From NCBI GenBank assembly GCA_021199865.1, contig JAJQHG010000067.1, forward strand, positions 1 through 15,387: DNA of 15,387 nt, written 5' to 3'. The position numbers and the translations under genes were made by a program. The stretch is from Methanosphaera sp. GTDB taxonomy: Archaea > Methanobacteriota > Methanobacteria > Methanobacteriales > Methanobacteriaceae. Shown here one piece after another: positions 12,974-15,387 of the stretch. The notes under the pieces were generated by a model that saw nothing but the letters and a program-made list of their open reading frames with translations, was not told where the DNA came from and made no database searches. The stretch's first letter is position 1. Each line of letters begins with the position of its first letter.

Positions 12974-15353
12974 AATTCACACGCTTATAGATTTGACTGT
13001 CCCCATTATCATAGATTTTACTTGAATCATTTGTTGCCTCAGTAGTATCAATATATTGACCATTACCATAGAGGAATGTGTCATGTCCAATATTATAGGA
13101 TCGCATAAACAGATAACTGCCAGGATCAATCTCCGACATGTTCGCCGGATTCGTTGTGCGTATATCATTTAACCAGTAAAGTAGTATGTTACTGAATGCA
13201 TCAGAGTATACAACTTCCTCCTTATTATTCACATAGTAGTTATCAAACCATGCTTCTCCAGCATACTCTCCATTACTAAAGATTGGTGCATCTATACTAT
13301 TATCTAGTGGTAGGGTTGAGCTTTGTCCTACAGCTAAGTCAATAAGTCCAGTGTTTAATATGAAGAAGCCTACTAGGAATACTCCTATAACCTTCATGGT
13401 TATTGATACAATAGATTTAATACTAAGATTAGTTACTAGTTGTAGTAATGAGTTACTAATATAATATATTCCTATTATACAGAATGGTGCTAGTACAACA
13501 AATGTTACCTCATATATTCTCTGTAGACTTAGTTGTGCACGGAATGCTGGTATAAATATTCCACATGCGAGTATAATCATATTAAATATAGCAAATATAT
13601 TATACTCCTTTGTAAAGTGGAAGTGTCTTGTACGTATAATGTTCATCACAAATCCAACAATAATGAAGTATACTGATAATAGTATTACACGTTGAGCATT
13701 AATACTTACAATATTCATGTACCTAAATGGCCACCAGATATGTAGTATTACTAATACTGTTATTAGAATTACTAATGCCTGTTTACGTTTAAGGCTCATA
13801 CTCTCAAGTTTCTCTAGGGTATTCTTAAGCTTTGGATGAGCCTTCACTTCATCAGGATTCACATCAACAGATATTCTCTTAAATATGGTGTATGCTACTA
13901 TAATTACTATTAATAGTACTCCAAGAGTTGCTAGTATTAGCATTGGATTAACAGATTCAAGCTGAGTAACACTACTAGTAACAATTCCTAACGCATCAAA
14001 TAGTGATGCTATAGGTTTACTATCAGCAGTTAATGAGTAGTATACCACAATGAAGCCTATAAAGAATAGGGATAATGGCAGACTAATTGTCTGATCATCC
14101 ACACTAAAATATTTACCAAAGTACTTCTTCTTAAATCCAAGCTTTAATAGTATTGTATTAATAATATTACCAAAACGACTACTTAGCAGTGTTATAGTGA
14201 TAATTGTTGCTAGTAACATGAACATGAATAGATATGTTAGACTATAATGTGATACAATTAATCCTACACCAAATAATAGGTAGAGTATCTTACGCTTACT
14301 TTGGGGTATTTGTCTATCTATCATGAGCCATACTAGTAGTACTAGGAATATCTCTGCTATCTGTTGACGGGCCATCTGCACCATCCAACCATAACTAAAA
14401 CCATTATATGCTATGAAGAAGAATGCTGCAAAGAATGCTATCTTACTACCTGTATGCTTATCAAATATCTTATATAATCCCATACTAATTAATGAGAACA
14501 GGAATGGGTAGATAAACTTGAATACCCATGTAAGTGTCATTCCTGATAGCTTTGTATATATTGGTGCATACATTGTAACACTAAGCATAGCATTATATGC
14601 ATGTGGCCATGTATAATCCCATATACCATTATTAATCACATATGTAGCAAACTGGTACTCAAAGAAGATATCATATCCCCATATATGGTTAGATATCAAT
14701 ACACTATAGTAGAGTATGGATATAGCTATACTAAATATTGCAAAATGATAATACTCCTTTTTTAGGTAGCCACAAGCCATTAATAGAATCATTAAACTAA
14801 TAATTATTAGTAATGAGATCTGTATAGCATTATTACCATAGTACTGGAATACATATGCACCAATAATAGCAATTAATGGTAGTATACATATACATAGGAA
14901 CTGATTTGATGTTAATAATTCAAATGATAGCTTAGAACTACTATCATAATAATAATCTCTATCCTTGAGGTATGCAACTACTAGTAGAGCCATATTATAG
15001 ATAGTTAGTGTCACTAGTAGGGGTATATTCTCTATAGGTGTAGTTATACCAATTAATGGATAAACCTGATTCATAAACAAGCCTATAAGTATAACCGAGA
15101 TTATACTTAGACCTACACTCAGAAGTGTTGTGAAAGTATTTCCAAGATCATGAAGCTTCAATACTCTAAGTATTATTATTCCAGGAATAAATCCTAGGTA
15201 TAATAATGTGATAATATCATTAAATACTGCTACATGTATACCACTATCAGATAATAATCCAACAACCCACATTAATACTTGTAGGAGAATTATTACGGAT
15301 GCAAACTCCTTGAACTTCCAGTCATTTAATGTAAATATGTTTCTAACTTTCAT
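12933..15353 (-). CDS. polytopic membrane protein, DUF2206-like, possible GT-C glycosyltransferase
   Basis: Large integral membrane protein, 806 aa, with about 18-19 hydrophobic segments (for example about 17-36, 44-64, 76-95, 109-128, 151-170, 177-195, 202-221, 274-294, 356-392, 426-443, 470-490, 526-542, 555-572, 585-602, 614-634, 652-672). A hydrophilic C-terminal part of about 130 residues (673-806), rich in Asn, Asp and Ser, probably lies outside the cell. It resembles proteins of Methanobacteriales annotated DUF2206. The loop at 222-273 holds an acidic pair D228-x3-E232 and aromatic residues, like the catalytic first loop of GT-C transferases that use lipid-phosphate sugars; that function is an inference. 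ATG 15353 has SD-like AAGGA and GAGAGGA just upstream. It overlaps the GT4 gene downstream, consistent with one transcript. A transporter or polymerase role is an alternative. Confidence 0.82.
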   Translation of the reverse strand: MKVRNIFTLNDWKFKEFASVIILLQVLMWVVGLLSDSGIHVAVFNDIITLLYLGFIPGIIILRVLKLHDLGNTFTTLLSVGLSIISVILIGLFMNQVYPLIGITTPIENIPLLVTLTIYNMALLVVAYLKDRDYYYDSSSKLSFELLTSNQFLCICILPLIAIIGAYVFQYYGNNAIQISLLIIISLMILLMACGYLKKEYYHFAIFSIAISILYYSVLISNHIWGYDIFFEYQFATYVINNGIWDYTWPHAYNAMLSVTMYAPIYTKLSGMTLTWVFKFIYPFLFSLISMGLYKIFDKHTGSKIAFFAAFFFIAYNGFSYGWMVQMARQQIAEIFLVLLVWLMIDRQIPQSKRKILYLLFGVGLIVSHYSLTYLFMFMLLATIITITLLSSRFGNIINTILLKLGFKKKYFGKYFSVDDQTISLPLSLFFIGFIVVYYSLTADSKPIASLFDALGIVTSSVTQLESVNPMLILATLGVLLIVIIVAYTIFKRISVDVNPDEVKAHPKLKNTLEKLESMSLKRKQALVILITVLVILHIWWPFRYMNIVSINAQRVILLSVYFIIVGFVMNIIRTRHFHFTKEYNIFAIFNMIILACGIFIPAFRAQLSLQRIYEVTFVVLAPFCIIGIYYISNSLLQLVTNLSIKSIVSITMKVIGVFLVGFFILNTGLIDLAVGQSSTLPLDNSIDAPIFSNGEYAGEAWFDNYYVNNKEEVVYSDAFSNILLYWLNDIRTTNPANMSEIDPGSYLFMRSYNIGHDTFLYGNGQYIDTTEATNDSSKIYDNGDSQIYKRVNYGDNSNATNNTTV

Positions 15354-15387
15354 AGTCCTTAATTCCTCTCTATGAGTTTATTATAAC

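Noticed and set aside
12933..15353. Oligosaccharyltransferase AglB as identity of the large membrane protein
   Set aside because: The WWDxG signature is absent; the WDY in the first large loop is not equivalent.

Overview
This strongly AT-rich window (roughly 70% A+T by eye) reads as chromosomal DNA of a methanogenic archaeon of the order Methanobacteriales, most likely Methanosphaera or a close relative. Supporting signs are a secreted protein with pseudomurein-binding-type repeats, a DUF2206-type membrane protein, an Fe-S XPD/DinG-type helicase, a stand-alone CbiL, TATA-like promoters, strong Shine-Dalgarno (SD) sites and oligo-T tracts after genes. The genus is an inference. I see no tRNA, rRNA, CRISPR array, insertion sequence or phage gene.

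Left part (1-4815) is housekeeping. A cyclophilin-type peptidyl-prolyl isomerase (minus) diverges from acetylornithine aminotransferase argD (plus, TTG start). argD converges on a helicase with an N-terminal zinc-finger-like motif and an Fe-S cysteine cluster (minus). The helicase diverges from cbiL (plus), a cobalamin-pathway methyltransferase standing apart from other cobalamin genes. A short open frame at the left edge may be the tail of another gene.

Right part (5014-15387) is a cell-surface glycan and surface-protein locus. It has a GT4 glycosyltransferase (minus), then a plus-strand run GT2-GT4-GT2 whose two GT2 genes are paralogues. Next comes a large secreted protein with a Ser/Thr/Asn-rich stalk, three Ig-like repeats, two pseudomurein-binding-like repeats and a C-terminal domain I cannot name. 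Last, on the minus strand, is a coupled pair: a DUF2206-like polytopic membrane protein (possible GT-C transferase) overlapping a GT4. A plausible joint role is that cytoplasmic GT2/GT4 enzymes build a lipid-linked or polymeric glycan, the membrane protein extends or transfers it outside, and the PMBR protein is a wall-attached surface protein rich in N-glycosylation sequons. That link rests on proximity only.

The most notable observation is that two genes of this locus, the first GT2 and the surface protein, lack any ATG, GTG or TTG at the expected place. In both, a strong SD is followed 5 nt later by ATT and then ATC or ATT, and only that start restores the complete N-terminus (the GT-A first strand in one, the Lys-Arg signal-peptide n-region in the other). 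This points to AUU/AUC initiation, and conventional start calling would truncate both proteins.
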